Positions 35,846 through 45,337 of a DNA stretch of 64,000 nt are shown here, piece after piece. Origin of the DNA: Bacteriovorax sp. PP10 (GTDB taxonomy: Bacteria; Bdellovibrionota; Bacteriovoracia; Bacteriovoracales; Bacteriovoracaceae). The position numbers and the translations under genes were made by a program. The stretch's first letter is position 1. The number at the start of each line of letters is the position of its first letter. The notes under the pieces are model-generated. The model saw only the letters and a program-made list of their open reading frames with translations, made no database searches and was not told the origin of the DNA. The stretch spans positions 62,001 to 126,000 of the forward strand of contig NZ_JAYGJQ010000002.1 in NCBI RefSeq assembly GCF_035013165.1, given 5' to 3'.

Positions 35846-36998
35846 ATTTAAAGATCCTTTTTAAATAACCGGAAAACACATCTTCACTTTTGGTATTCTG
35901 AGTTTCTCGAGTTGTTAGGTAGTTCAAAACGAAATTGGCATATTTTAAAGAGTCAATTTCAAGGCTTGTTACAGAGTTTATTGAATCACTATCATCAATA
36001 TTGATTATAGGCTGATTAAGGGCCATGGAAAGATTCAAAATGTATTCTTTGATTGGTTGATTTTCTTTAGAAAATTCCTCAATTGCTTGATTGTAAGTAA
36101 AAAGTATCGGTTTTTTATAACAAACTGCCAGACTTAAAGAAGAGCTATAGTGGCAGATGGCAAATTTACATTTTTGAATGAGTTTCGGACTTTCATTTCT
36201 AATAATTTTTCTATTTCCAAAAAAACCAGGCGCATACTGAACCTTTGGATGTCCTGAAATAATAACTTCAAGATTTAGTTTCTTTTCAAGATAATCGAAA
36301 AATAGATTCATCGATTTTTGATAACGAGTGATTAATTCAGGAGTAATTTTGTTTCCAACAATGGCATCATCAGGATGTTGAAAAATTCCGTCATCTAGAA
36401 AAACAATATAATCTCCTATTGAGCTTTCTTGATTTTCAAGAAAATAATCATAATCGCAGTAATTGATAGGATAAGCTTCAAAATGAAAAGTTGAAGGCTT
36501 GGTTGTTTCCCCAGCATAAAAAATATATTTTGGAAGAGAGTAGATATGAATCTTAAAAAGAATTTTTTCTAAAATTTTTATGACTATTTTTTTTAGAGAA
36601 CCAAATGGAGATGAAATAATTTTTCCAATGATTTTCTCTAGTTTTCTTTGATTTTGGAAAGGGAGTTGACCAAAAAGAAAAAGAGAGAAATGATGCTTGG
36701 GATATCTGGCGATTAAACGAAAAAGTTTTCTAAATCTCCACTCGTATCCAATCTGCACATTAATAAGCGTATTCATGATTGAAAGGTTTTTGATGAAATC
36801 GTCTAGTTCAGAAAAGCTTGTTAAGTGTTTTACTAAACTTGCATTTTGCTTAGGAAAAGTTGGCTTTGGGAAATTATAGATTGCACTAATATCAAGAATG
36901 ATAACATTCATTCCTTTTTTCTTGCACGAATCAATTTGCAACCCATAACTATTGCTGTCGGAAATGGTAGAGTAGGTGATGTGAATAATCGTGTGCAT
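35835..36998 (-). CDS. Hypothetical glycan-locus protein, possible GT-B fold
   Basis: The 387-residue protein is unrecognised. It has GQLPFQNQRKLEKI and IVFLDDGIFQHPDDAI with acidic clusters, then VIISGHPKVQYAPGFFGN and CKFAICHYSSSLSLAVCYKKPILF. The last two resemble the donor-binding half of GT-B or polysialyltransferase-like enzymes (GHP and a Ser-rich loop). Lying next to the nonulosonate genes, it could transfer the nonulosonate, but that is inference. The ATG at 36998 is chosen over a TTG at 37025 that would overlap the preceding gene. Confidence 0.5.
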   Translation of the reverse strand: MHTIIHITYSTISDSNSYGLQIDSCKKKGMNVIILDISAIYNFPKPTFPKQNASLVKHLTSFSELDDFIKNLSIMNTLINVQIGYEWRFRKLFRLIARYPKHHFSLFLFGQLPFQNQRKLEKIIGKIISSPFGSLKKIVIKILEKILFKIHIYSLPKYIFYAGETTKPSTFHFEAYPINYCDYDYFLENQESSIGDYIVFLDDGIFQHPDDAIVGNKITPELITRYQKSMNLFFDYLEKKLNLEVIISGHPKVQYAPGFFGNRKIIRNESPKLIQKCKFAICHYSSSLSLAVCYKKPILFTYNQAIEEFSKENQPIKEYILNLSMALNQPIINIDDSDSINSVTSLEIDSLKYANFVLNYLTTRETQNTKSEDVFSGYLKRIFKSKD

Positions 36999-37002
36999 TG
37001 AT

Positions 37003-37809
37003 TTAAAGTTTCTGGATGAAATCAAAAATACTCATAGGTTCATAATCAATGAGTTCTCTTAATTTTTTAAGGTTAGCGCGAGAATAGATAGCTTCGTCCG
37101 GTTTATTGATTTTGTTGACTTTAATCATACCAAATTTTGCTTCAATGGCCTTGACGAGATCGAGAATTCTGACAGATTCACCCGATCCAACATTAACGAT
37201 GGCGTTTGAAAGATTTTTCTCCATAAGCATGTAAGTCATCTTAGCAACGTCTTCTACATGAATAAAATCTCTTTCAGCGATTCCTCCGTTGGCCAGATTA
37301 AATACCTGGTTATTTTGAGCACAGAAAATAAGTTTTTGTACAACTGAGAAAGTGTCGTTTCCACCGTAAGAATTAAATGGTCTCAAAATCAGATAGTTTA
37401 TATTATTGGCCTTGCAAAAACTCATCACTAATTCTTCATTATAGGCTTTAGTAAAACCATTCATTGTAATGGGGGTCTTGGCCTTTTCTTCTGAAGTATT
37501 GCTTGAATCACCATAGACAGAACAGCTACTGATAAAAACAAATTGCTCAATCCCTGCATCTTTACAGAGTTTAAGGCTTCTTCCTGTAGAAACAATGTTT
37601 GAATCCAGAACTTCTGCCGGATCTGTATTTAAATCTTTTTTTAAGTCATAAGCACTATGAATAATTGCACGTACAGAATTGAATGGTGTTTTTGACAATT
37701 CATTCCAGTTGTTTCGATCAACTAGCACAAGTTCATATGGGCTATGTTTTTGAAGCTGTTGCCCTAAGTTTCCACTGGCGCCAGTGATAATAACAGTTTG
37801 TTTTTTTAT
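37003..37809 (-). CDS. NAD-dependent epimerase/dehydratase with a probable non-AUG start
   Basis: An extended SDR reads in one frame from 37809. The first 27 codons supply TVIITGASGNLGQQL, the NAD-binding loop, which any start at the GTG at 37728 would lose. No ATG, GTG or TTG lies in frame upstream. The codon at the proper distance (7 bases) after AAGGA is ATA at 37809. Other motifs are FISSCSVYGDSS, a Tyr-Lys pair altered to FTKAYNEE, and RDFIHVEDVAKM. The Tyr-x3-Lys motif is therefore not standard. It lies 4 bases ahead of the gene at 35835-36998. Confidence 0.7.
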   Translation of the reverse strand: MKKQTVIITGASGNLGQQLQKHSPYELVLVDRNNWNELSKTPFNSVRAIIHSAYDLKKDLNTDPAEVLDSNIVSTGRSLKLCKDAGIEQFVFISSCSVYGDSSNTSEEKAKTPITMNGFTKAYNEELVMSFCKANNINYLILRPFNSYGGNDTFSVVQKLIFCAQNNQVFNLANGGIAERDFIHVEDVAKMTYMLMEKNLSNAIVNVGSGESVRILDLVKAIEAKFGMIKVNKINKPDEAIYSRANLKKLRELIDYEPMSIFDFIQKL

Positions 37810-37872
37810 AAAATATTCCTTTTAAGTGCAGATCTAATTTAGCATCTAGTGCAAGAAATGTGAAATATGTTC

Positions 37873-39027
37873 CTAGAGTGTCAGAAAGTGAGAATCTTTT
37901 TTCATTCTTTCCAAAGTAAACTCATTGAGAAAGGTTGCTCTTGCGTTATTGGACATCTCAATCCGTTTCTCAGGATGAGAGATCATGTAATCGAGTGCTT
38001 GATAAAGGGCATAGGTATTGTGAGAAGGAATAAGCATTCCTGAAAAATTGTGTTTAATGATTTCAGGTATTCCACCAACATTGGAGGCGACAAGTGCACA
38101 GTTTGACATAGCTGCTTCAATCAAGCTGTAAGGCAAACCTTCTTGATAGGAAGGAAGAACAAAGATATCAATAGTTGAAAGAAGTTCTTGAATGTTTCCT
38201 GCAAAGTGCCCCAGGTACTTAACGTTGGTGTATTTTTTAGAAAATTCAAAGACTTCATTTTTTAGAGATCCATCACCTGCAATAATTAATTCAATATCAG
38301 GATAAATGTTATGAAGTTTGTCGAAAGCCGACATTAATTCTCTTATTCCTTTAGCTATTTCAACGCGAGAAACGAAACCAATTGATAGGGATGTCTTTTG
38401 AGTCCGGAAAAGGGGAGTGGAGTCAGCTATTCCATTTCGTACGATAAAAATTTTTTCTTCTTCAAAGTTATGATGTTCAACCAGCTCTTTTTTGATTGCG
38501 TGAGAGTTGACAACAAGTGAGTGAGAATTCTTGCGGACAATAAGATCCAGAAAATTTCCGTATAAACTCAAAAGATAAGATGTTTTTCGTGTTGGTGTGC
38601 TTACGATTGTCATCGTAGGGTGAAATTGTTTTTTTATGAATAAGCATGAGTAAATGAGATATAAAGAAGCTGGATACCCCCCATTGCATAAAAGTATTTT
38701 TGTTGGTTTGATTTTTTTAAGCTTAATTGAAAGTTTAACAAGCGATAAGAAGTTAATCACAAAAGAAAAGGGAAAGAAAAGTAGTCTAAGAATCACTCTT
38801 TGAATTTTTTTATGCCCCTTAATAAGTTCACTAGTATTGAATATATTAATAGATTTTAAGGTTATTTCAGAAGAAATGCGAGAGCGATTGATTGTCTTAA
38901 TCGCTTCAGGATTCCCCCAGATCTCAATGTGCTCAAAAGAATTAGCCACAGAGTTGATAAGATCTTCGCTATATTTATTAGCTCCGCCAATAGCATAATT
39001 TTCAATTAAAACAATAAGAGTTTTCAT
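37873..39027 (-). CDS. Family 4 glycosyltransferase
   Basis: The 384-residue protein is a retaining GT-B enzyme: N-terminal ENYAIGGANKYSEDLI, then SIGFVSRVEIAKGIREL and IIAGDGSLKNEV. The GT4 donor-site motif LPSYQEGLPYSLIEAAMSNCALVASNVGGIPEI has the E-x7-E pattern. It uses an NDP-sugar to extend a lipid-linked glycan at the inner membrane face. It overlaps the upstream methyltransferase gene by ATGA, so the two are coupled. Confidence 0.88.
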   Translation of the reverse strand: MKTLIVLIENYAIGGANKYSEDLINSVANSFEHIEIWGNPEAIKTINRSRISSEITLKSINIFNTSELIKGHKKIQRVILRLLFFPFSFVINFLSLVKLSIKLKKIKPTKILLCNGGYPASLYLIYSCLFIKKQFHPTMTIVSTPTRKTSYLLSLYGNFLDLIVRKNSHSLVVNSHAIKKELVEHHNFEEEKIFIVRNGIADSTPLFRTQKTSLSIGFVSRVEIAKGIRELMSAFDKLHNIYPDIELIIAGDGSLKNEVFEFSKKYTNVKYLGHFAGNIQELLSTIDIFVLPSYQEGLPYSLIEAAMSNCALVASNVGGIPEIIKHNFSGMLIPSHNTYALYQALDYMISHPEKRIEMSNNARATFLNEFTLERMKKDSHFLTL

Positions 39028-39785
39028 TTTTGAAAGATCGCAATTTGATAGCTTGAGCTGTAGTTAGAATTAATATTGCCAAAAAAGAGATCCAGCACTC
39101 GCATAATAATTTTGCAGAAAATTCGATAAGGAGAATTTTTTATTTCAGCAACCGGAAATAAACCTCTTTCAAATCCGCCAATATATTTATTACTCAAGAT
39201 TTTTAAGCCATGTTTTTTGCCAAAGCGTTCATATATTTCTAGGTTCATCGTTTTTAAATTATGAGCAGGAAGTAGTTTATTGATGATCTTTTTATCAATA
39301 AGCTTTTGCATGTAATAATTCATTCCAACAAAGCGGGGAATTCCCATGATTAAATACCCATTTGTGGCAACAAGTGAAAGTTGTTGTTCTAAAACAGTTT
39401 CGAAGTTGTCGAAGTGTTCAATAAAACCAAGTGAAAGGACAATATCGTATTTTTCTTCGGTGGTGTATTTGAAAAAATCCCCGGTGATGATTTCAAAATT
39501 TTTTATATTTTGTAGTGTTAAATTTTCGACTGTTTTATTGGCAGCTAGGGAAACATATTCAATTCCAGTTACTTTACACTGAAGTTTACGAGCTAGAAAG
39601 CTAAGCCATTTGCCGGGAGCGCAGCCGATTTCTAAGGCGTGAAAATTTGGATTTGCAGGGATTGCATTCAGTATTTCCTGAGCAATAACGTGGTCATTTT
39701 TAAAGCCTTCATCTACAGATATTGGGAGTTGTAAATTTGACCAATAGTGTATCCAAAAATCTTGATTTGTAAGATCGTTTTCCAT
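39024..39785 (-). CDS. Class I SAM-dependent methyltransferase
   Basis: The 253-residue protein has the AdoMet-binding motif ALEIGCAPGKWLSFLA (about 50-65), the acidic post-II residue in VTGIEYV, and DIVLSLGFIEHFDN (motif IV/V region). No membrane segment is clear. It precedes a GT4 gene with a four-base overlap and lies in the polysaccharide locus, so methylation of a sugar is likely. The exact target is unknown. Confidence 0.82.
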   Translation of the reverse strand: MENDLTNQDFWIHYWSNLQLPISVDEGFKNDHVIAQEILNAIPANPNFHALEIGCAPGKWLSFLARKLQCKVTGIEYVSLAANKTVENLTLQNIKNFEIITGDFFKYTTEEKYDIVLSLGFIEHFDNFETVLEQQLSLVATNGYLIMGIPRFVGMNYYMQKLIDKKIINKLLPAHNLKTMNLEIYERFGKKHGLKILSNKYIGGFERGLFPVAEIKNSPYRIFCKIIMRVLDLFFGNINSNYSSSYQIAIFQK

Positions 39786-39831
39786 ATTTAATTCCTTGCA
39801 GCTTTAGCTGCTAGAAATAATAAACTTATTG

Positions 39832-40779
39832 TTAATTGTTGTCATGATTTAGTTGAATAAGAGTATTTCTTATCTCATCTTCAATTGTAATGCTAGGAGT
39901 GTAACCGAGATCGCGTATCTTTTTGCATTGATACTGAAAATCAGCCACGGTTTCCAGAAGTGGCAATTCTGAGAGCTTGGTAATTTCAGGTTTTCTTTTT
40001 AGTTCCCTCTGGCAGAGATCGCGAATCATTTCGGCCATTTTTATTATGCTTAATGTTTGTCCAGACCCTAGGTTATAAACCGGAGTTTTCTCTTGGTGTT
40101 TTGTTTTTAAAAGGACATCAATTGCGTGTCCAATGGAGCTTGCTGGGATAAAGTCCCGCTTTTGGAGTCCGCTGGATTTCAAAATCATGTTGTTGTTTTC
40201 CACGGCTTGGCGGCACAAGTCATTTACTACTAAGGACCATGCACTGGTCTCTCTCGTAAGCGGAGATCCTATTGCATTGGAGAGTCTGATCACTTTTCCT
40301 TCAATGTGATCGTGATATTTAAGAAGAAGTGTTTCTGCTTCTAGGTGAGTTTTTGCATAAATTGATAGTGGAGAAGGAGGTGTTTTTTCGCTGATTACAC
40401 CTTGAGTATTTCCATAAACATGAAAAGTAGAAAAATAAATAAACTTTTGAACATTAGATGTAATAGCGGTTTTAATAAGTTTGTCAGTCATGTCGACATT
40501 AATCTTTTGGGCAAGGCTTGGATTGGATTCAGAGTCTTGATGATTCATTGAGGCAAGGTGAATGATGTCATCAATTTTAATCAAGGCGCTTTTGAAAGTT
40601 TCTTCTGAAGAAATATCTAGCACTCTGCATTCTGCTTCTGGAAAAATCTGAGTCAGCTTTTCAGTATTTCTCGCGGCTAAGATACAGTTATAGCCCAGAG
40701 AGCTCAGGGTTGTATAAATCCTGCCTCCGAGGTATCCACTGGCGCCAGTTATAAGAACATTTCTTTTAGTTTTTTCCAT
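39832..40779 (-). CDS. NAD-dependent epimerase/dehydratase
   Basis: The 315-residue extended SDR begins NVLITGASGYLGGRIYTTL and has FSTFHVYGNTQG and IYAKTHLEAE (Tyr-x3-His in place of Tyr-x3-Lys in the obvious alignment). NLGSGQTLSIIKMA follows near the C-terminus. The apparent change at the Lys position is odd; a shifted alignment or loss of dehydrogenase activity are both possible. It overlaps the upstream GT2 gene by 14 bases. It may act on the CDP-sugar made by the divergent rfbF/rfbG genes, but this is only positional inference. Confidence 0.75.
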   Translation of the reverse strand: MEKTKRNVLITGASGYLGGRIYTTLSSLGYNCILAARNTEKLTQIFPEAECRVLDISSEETFKSALIKIDDIIHLASMNHQDSESNPSLAQKINVDMTDKLIKTAITSNVQKFIYFSTFHVYGNTQGVISEKTPPSPLSIYAKTHLEAETLLLKYHDHIEGKVIRLSNAIGSPLTRETSAWSLVVNDLCRQAVENNNMILKSSGLQKRDFIPASSIGHAIDVLLKTKHQEKTPVYNLGSGQTLSIIKMAEMIRDLCQRELKRKPEITKLSELPLLETVADFQYQCKKIRDLGYTPSITIEDEIRNTLIQLNHDNN

Positions 40780-41713
40780 ACAGACTTCTTGGAGCTGATG
40801 CTAGAGCTTTCATGACTAATAAGAAGAATCCAACATAAGTTTTCATTCGGAAAGGATTCAATCGAATAGATTTAGAAAAAAAACGTGCAGAGTTGGAAAG
40901 TTGTCCTTGAGAGGCAAATTGTCTGGCTGCGCCGTAAGTAATGACGGCTTGGCATGCTTTTTTTATAACTGAAGATTTTGAAGACGTTGGCAATTTTTCA
41001 AGATGATCTTCTAAGACTTGAGAGACGGCATTGAAGTGTTTTACAACAGCACCGCTATTATTATTGGCATGTTTAAGATGAGCACCTAGGATTTCATGAA
41101 TAAATTTAAAGCGGCATCCGGCTTTCGCCAGACGAAGCCAGAGATCATAATCTTCAGCTGTAATAAAACGAGTATCTTCTCGGAAGCCATTGAGCTGAGT
41201 CAAAAAACTTTTTCTAACGATAGTGGCCGAGGTGGAAACACAATTCCCCTTCACTAAAAGCTGAGTATAGGTGCCGCGATTGTCTGGTCCATGGTGCCAT
41301 GTTGCAATTTTTTGATTGTTTTCGACAAAATCCTCACTATTGCAAATCAGATCACAGGTACCTTCTTGGAGAAGTTTGAGAGAGCGAGCAAGCTTATTTG
41401 GATACCAGTAGTCGTCAGAGTCGAGAAAGGCTACATACTCACCTCTCGAGTGCTGGATTCCTTGATTGCGGGAAGCTGCAATAACTCCATTATTTTTAAA
41501 GTTGATAAGGCGGAATCGTTCATCGGAAAATGATTGAACAACTTCTTCAGTATTATCCGTAGAGTAATTATTAACAATAATGGCTTCCCAATTGGTAATA
41601 GTCTGCTCTTTAAGCGAGGAAAGTGCTTTGGTAAGAAAATGAGCGTGATTGTAGGTTGGAATTACAACTGACACAATGGGAGTAGTATTATCTGTATGTG
41701 GTTCATTTATCAC
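40766..41713 (-). CDS. Family 2 glycosyltransferase
   Basis: The 315-residue protein is a GT-A enzyme: VSVVIPTYNHAHFLTKALSSL at the N-terminus, AFLDSDDYWYPNKLA with the metal-binding Asp-x-Asp, and TAEDYDLWLRLAKAG with the ED catalytic motif. A weak hydrophobic C-terminal segment (VGFFLLVMKALAS) might associate with the membrane. It is the first gene of the minus-strand group (40766 down to 37873) and is divergent from rfbF across a 175-bp promoter region. Confidence 0.88.
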   Translation of the reverse strand: MINEPHTDNTTPIVSVVIPTYNHAHFLTKALSSLKEQTITNWEAIIVNNYSTDNTEEVVQSFSDERFRLINFKNNGVIAASRNQGIQHSRGEYVAFLDSDDYWYPNKLARSLKLLQEGTCDLICNSEDFVENNQKIATWHHGPDNRGTYTQLLVKGNCVSTSATIVRKSFLTQLNGFREDTRFITAEDYDLWLRLAKAGCRFKFIHEILGAHLKHANNNSGAVVKHFNAVSQVLEDHLEKLPTSSKSSVIKKACQAVITYGAARQFASQGQLSNSARFFSKSIRLNPFRMKTYVGFFLLVMKALASAPRSLYGKN

Positions 41714-41813
41714 TCTTACACCTCTATCTTATCTTTAATTAAAATATTAAAATCAATTATACATTTCTGAAAGATAAAACTGATATGTTTTTGGACTGAA
41801 GGCCGAATAGGCA

Positions 41814-41842
41814 TTTTCAATTATAGAATAATCTTTTATAAA
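41814..41842 (+). promoter_or_regulatory. Promoter candidate of the rfbF operon
   Basis: TTTTCA (41814-41819) and TATAAA (41837-41842) lie 17 bases apart in the divergent gap, predicting a start near 41849 and a leader of about 40 bases to rfbF. Confidence 0.5.
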
Positions 41843-41888
41843 TTTAGCATAACTTACTTTAATATCATTTTTTACTTAGGACAGTAGT

Positions 41889-42653
41889 ATGAAAGTTATT
41901 CTTTTATGTGGCGGATTGGGAACACGATTGAGCGAGGAAACAAACCTTGTTCCAAAACCAATGGTCAGGATTGGTGATCTTCCAATTTTATTGCACATTA
42001 TGAACATTTACGAAAAACACCAAGTTAATGATTTTACCTTGGCCTTAGGCTTCAAAGCAGACGTAATTAAAGAATATTTTCTGAATTTCTATGCTCTAAG
42101 TAATGACTTAAGAATTGATCTGCAAACTGGGGCAGTGAAATATCTAAGAGAATCTCATAAAAGCTGGAATATTGATTTAATCGATACAGGATTAAATACT
42201 TTGACTGGGGGACGTCTCGCGCGCTTAAAAAATCACGTAGGGAATGAAACATTCATGCTTACTTATGGCGATGGTGTTTCTGATGTTAATATCACTGAGC
42301 TTATTAAATTTCATAAGTCTCATGGAAAAATTGCAACTTTTACCGCAGTAAGACCACCTTCTCGTTTTGGAGTAATTGAATTCGATGGGGATCAAGTTAC
42401 CTCTTTCAAGGAAAAACCTCAAACTCAAGATGGTTGGATCAACGGTGGATACTTTGTTTTTGAACCAGAAATTTTTAATTATCTAGATGAAGGTGATGAA
42501 ACAATTTTAGAGCGTCGTCCTCTTGAGAAATTGGCTGAAGATGGACAATTAATGGGCTTTAAACACGAAGGATTCTGGCAGTGTATGGATACACTAAGAG
42601 ATAAAACATACTTAAATAAAATTTGGCAAGATGGACAAGCACCTTGGGCTTAA
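41889..42653 (+). CDS. rfbF: Glucose-1-phosphate cytidylyltransferase
   Basis: The 254-residue product matches RfbF: VILLCGGLGTRLSEETNLVPKPMV at the N-terminus, LTYGDGVSDVNI with metal-binding Asp residues, RFGVIEFDGD and NGGYFVFEPEIFNYLDEGD, GFWQCMDTLRDK. It makes CDP-glucose, the substrate of the RfbG dehydratase encoded next. Length is usual for the family. Confidence 0.95.
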   Translation: MKVILLCGGLGTRLSEETNLVPKPMVRIGDLPILLHIMNIYEKHQVNDFTLALGFKADVIKEYFLNFYALSNDLRIDLQTGAVKYLRESHKSWNIDLIDTGLNTLTGGRLARLKNHVGNETFMLTYGDGVSDVNITELIKFHKSHGKIATFTAVRPPSRFGVIEFDGDQVTSFKEKPQTQDGWINGGYFVFEPEIFNYLDEGDETILERRPLEKLAEDGQLMGFKHEGFWQCMDTLRDKTYLNKIWQDGQAPWA

Positions 42654-42671
42654 AAAAGGATTTTTATAAAA

Positions 42672-43769
42672 ATGTTTCAAAATAAATTTAAAAATAAAAG
42701 AGTAGCAATTATTGGTCACACTGGGTTTAAAGGCTCATGGTTAACGATGTGGCTGAATAAGTTGGGTGCAGAGGTTGGAGGATTTTCAAAAGATGTTCCG
42801 ACAACACCTTCTCATTTCGATTTGGCACATATTGGTCAGCAAATTCATGATGTTCGTGGAGATATTACAAACTATCAAGAGTTACTGAAATTTTTGCAAG
42901 ATTTTAAACCAGAAATATTACTTCACTTAGGTGCAAACGCTATCGTGAGTGAGTGTATGGATAACCCACAAGATGCGTTCATAACTAACACTATTGGAAC
43001 GGTAAATGTTTTAGAAGCTATTCGTGCAACACCGAGCTTACGTTCTGTAGTTATTGTTACGAGTGATAAGTGCTATGAGAACGTAGAGTGGGAGTTTGGT
43101 TATAGAGAAAATGATCGTCTTGGTGGAAAAGATCCGTATAGTGCTTCTAAGGCTTGTGCAGAATTAGCTTTCTCGTCTTACTACCGTTCATATTTACAAT
43201 TTATTCCAGAACTAAAAATAGCTACAGCAAGAGCTGGAAATGTTATTGGTGGAGCAGATTGGGCAAAAAATAGAATTGTTCCAGATTGTATTCGTTCGTG
43301 GACATTGAATGAATCTGTAAAAATTAGAAATCCCAAATCAACTAGACCTTGGCAACACGTACTTGAACCTTTGAGTGGGTACTTGGCACTTGCAGCAGCC
43401 TTATTAGAGAAAGACTGTATTTTTAACGGAGAGTCATTCAATTTTGGGCCTAAAGCTGAGGTGAACAAAGAAGTTGAAGAGCTAATCCACGAAATGAAAA
43501 AGCATTGGGCGAATGCAAGCTTTGAAGTTGAAGAAGGTCACTCTTTACATAAGAAAGAAGCCAATCTCTTGAAGCTTTGCTGTGATAAAGCCCTTACACA
43601 TCTATCATGGATGCCAACTTTAACATTTGAAGAAACTGTAGAGATGACTGCGTTATGGTATAAAAGTTGGCATGAACAAAATCAATCGTTACAAGATTAT
43701 ACTTTTAAACAGATTGAAAATTTTGAAAAACTTGCAGTACAAAGAAGGATTCCTTGGACCAATCAGTAA
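42672..43769 (+). CDS. rfbG: CDP-glucose 4,6-dehydratase
   Basis: The 365-residue extended SDR has GHTGFKGSWLTMWL at the N-terminus, VTSDKCYENVEW, YSASKACAEL (Tyr-x3-Lys), and the RfbG-type RPWQHVLEPLSGYL. It forms CDP-4-keto-6-deoxyglucose. The usual rfbH gene for 3,6-dideoxy sugars does not follow; a cupin-type epimerase gene does. The product may therefore be a CDP-6-deoxyhexose rather than a 3,6-dideoxyhexose. Confidence 0.94.
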   Translation: MFQNKFKNKRVAIIGHTGFKGSWLTMWLNKLGAEVGGFSKDVPTTPSHFDLAHIGQQIHDVRGDITNYQELLKFLQDFKPEILLHLGANAIVSECMDNPQDAFITNTIGTVNVLEAIRATPSLRSVVIVTSDKCYENVEWEFGYRENDRLGGKDPYSASKACAELAFSSYYRSYLQFIPELKIATARAGNVIGGADWAKNRIVPDCIRSWTLNESVKIRNPKSTRPWQHVLEPLSGYLALAAALLEKDCIFNGESFNFGPKAEVNKEVEELIHEMKKHWANASFEVEEGHSLHKKEANLLKLCCDKALTHLSWMPTLTFEETVEMTALWYKSWHEQNQSLQDYTFKQIENFEKLAVQRRIPWTNQ

Positions 43770-44227
43770 AAATAGAAAACATTAGTAATGTTGAAGTGAT
43801 TCCTTTAAAAATTATAAGGGATCATAGAGGTGCAGTAATGCATATGATGAAAAGTTCATCAGATGGTAAGCTGGACATTGGAGAAATCTATTTTTCTGTA
43901 GTGAATAAGGATGTAGTTAAAGGATGGAAAAGGCATAAAATAATTAAGCAAAATATGGTTGTGCCTGAAGGATTAATTCGTTTGATCATTTATGATGATC
44001 GCGATCAATCTAAAACAAAAGGCTCTATTCAGATTATTGATTTTGGTCCTGAGAATTATGTTTTAGTTAAGCTGCCACCAATGGTTTGGTATAGCTTTAA
44101 ATCAATAGCTGACGGGCATTCAATTATTGCAAATTGCATTAGTGATCCTCATGATCCAGGTGAATCAGAGACTCTTCCTCTAGAGACAACCCAAATTCCA
44201 TATATTTGGAATTCTAGGGTGGATTAG
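43754..44227 (+). CDS. dTDP-4-dehydrorhamnose 3,5-epimerase-like cupin
   Basis: The 157-residue protein is an RmlC-like cupin: IRDHRGAVMHMM, VVKGWKRHKIIKQNMVVPEG, the KLPPMVWYSFKSI block and HDPGESE near the end. Classic RmlC is longer and has a different His-Asp set. With rfbF and rfbG upstream, it most likely epimerises CDP-4-keto-6-deoxyglucose. The start is TTG at 43754, 16 bases inside rfbG, with GAAGG in front. The next gene follows without spacing. Confidence 0.8.
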   Translation: MDQSVKIENISNVEVIPLKIIRDHRGAVMHMMKSSSDGKLDIGEIYFSVVNKDVVKGWKRHKIIKQNMVVPEGLIRLIIYDDRDQSKTKGSIQIIDFGPENYVLVKLPPMVWYSFKSIADGHSIIANCISDPHDPGESETLPLETTQIPYIWNSRVD

Positions 44228-45337
44228 ATGGATTTAGTTAAAAGATCAAGTCTGTATGATTATTTTATATTGCCTTGTTTTGCATTACCACTTTTGGGTT
44301 TTTTTTGGCCAGCCTATATTTTGGCAGGATTGCATAGCCTTTTTAAAGTTCATTGGAATGATATAATCCAAGAAAAAGTACTTTTTATTTCTTTAGTTAG
44401 CTTTTGTATAATTAAATTTCTTCAAGACTCATCACTAGCTACAATCCTTTTTTTCAAAACGTTTGTAGGCCTTTATTTCTTCATTTTTTATTTTTCTTAT
44501 ATTAATAAAAAATCATTTGAAAAAATTTTAATTGCATTAATGACATCCTATATAATTGGAGAATTTTTTTATAGGTTATATATTCAAAAATATATTTTCG
44601 GTAGATACTTTTGGCGTTTAGCATATCCTCGCCCTTTGGGATTTGGGGAAAATGCTTCAATTACAACTGCAATCCTTGTAGTTTTTCTCTTGTTTTTCAG
44701 TAGAAGTCTTATAAAAAAATGGATCATTTTACTTGTAACGACTATTATAATTAGTGGTTCTGGAGTTGGGTATTTTGGTTTAATATATTATTATTTTAGC
44801 TCGAAATGGAAGTGTATTAAAAAGAATCCGAAATCTGCTGGAATTGGTTTATGTATTGTACTGTCATTATATAGTGCTTTTTATATTTTAATGGGCGACA
44901 ATATTTCTACAAGCAATTTCCTCTATAAAATCTCACCTTTTTACATAATATTTTTAATAAAAATTAAATATTTGTTATTGCTTAATCATGTGGATTTAAA
45001 TTTACTCAAATGGGATGAAATACTTTTTGGTATTCGTTGGAGTAATTCACATTATTCTGGTAGCGATTGTGGCTGGTATGAAGTTTTTTTAATGTCAGGT
45101 GTTGTGGGTGTAATTATTAATTTCTTTTTAATTATTAATTATTTTAAAGATAAACGTATAAGTATATTTATACTCATCTCCTTGTTTCATTATAGTGTAA
45201 TTTGGTGGCCAGCAGGGCAAATCTTTTTAGGGTTTATAGCTGGGTTGAATAAAAGATCTAAAGAATCCGAAGATCACGATCACATTGCTTTCTCTAACAC
45301 TGAAGCAAGCTCTTCAGTTGTTTTAAATGGAATATGA
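44228..45337 (+). CDS. Second Wzy-like polymerase (membrane)
   Basis: The 369-residue protein has about ten hydrophobic segments with short loops; one longer loop has FGIRWSNSHYSGSDCGWYEVFLMSG. The pattern, length and place after sugar-nucleotide genes fit an O-unit polymerase. Sequence is too divergent for certainty. Base composition is even more AT-rich than the neighbours, as is common for wzy genes. Its 3' end overlaps a convergent glycosyltransferase gene by 58 bases. Confidence 0.6.
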   Translation: MDLVKRSSLYDYFILPCFALPLLGFFWPAYILAGLHSLFKVHWNDIIQEKVLFISLVSFCIIKFLQDSSLATILFFKTFVGLYFFIFYFSYINKKSFEKILIALMTSYIIGEFFYRLYIQKYIFGRYFWRLAYPRPLGFGENASITTAILVVFLLFFSRSLIKKWIILLVTTIIISGSGVGYFGLIYYYFSSKWKCIKKNPKSAGIGLCIVLSLYSAFYILMGDNISTSNFLYKISPFYIIFLIKIKYLLLLNHVDLNLLKWDEILFGIRWSNSHYSGSDCGWYEVFLMSGVVGVIINFFLIINYFKDKRISIFILISLFHYSVIWWPAGQIFLGFIAGLNKRSKESEDHDHIAFSNTEASSSVVLNGI

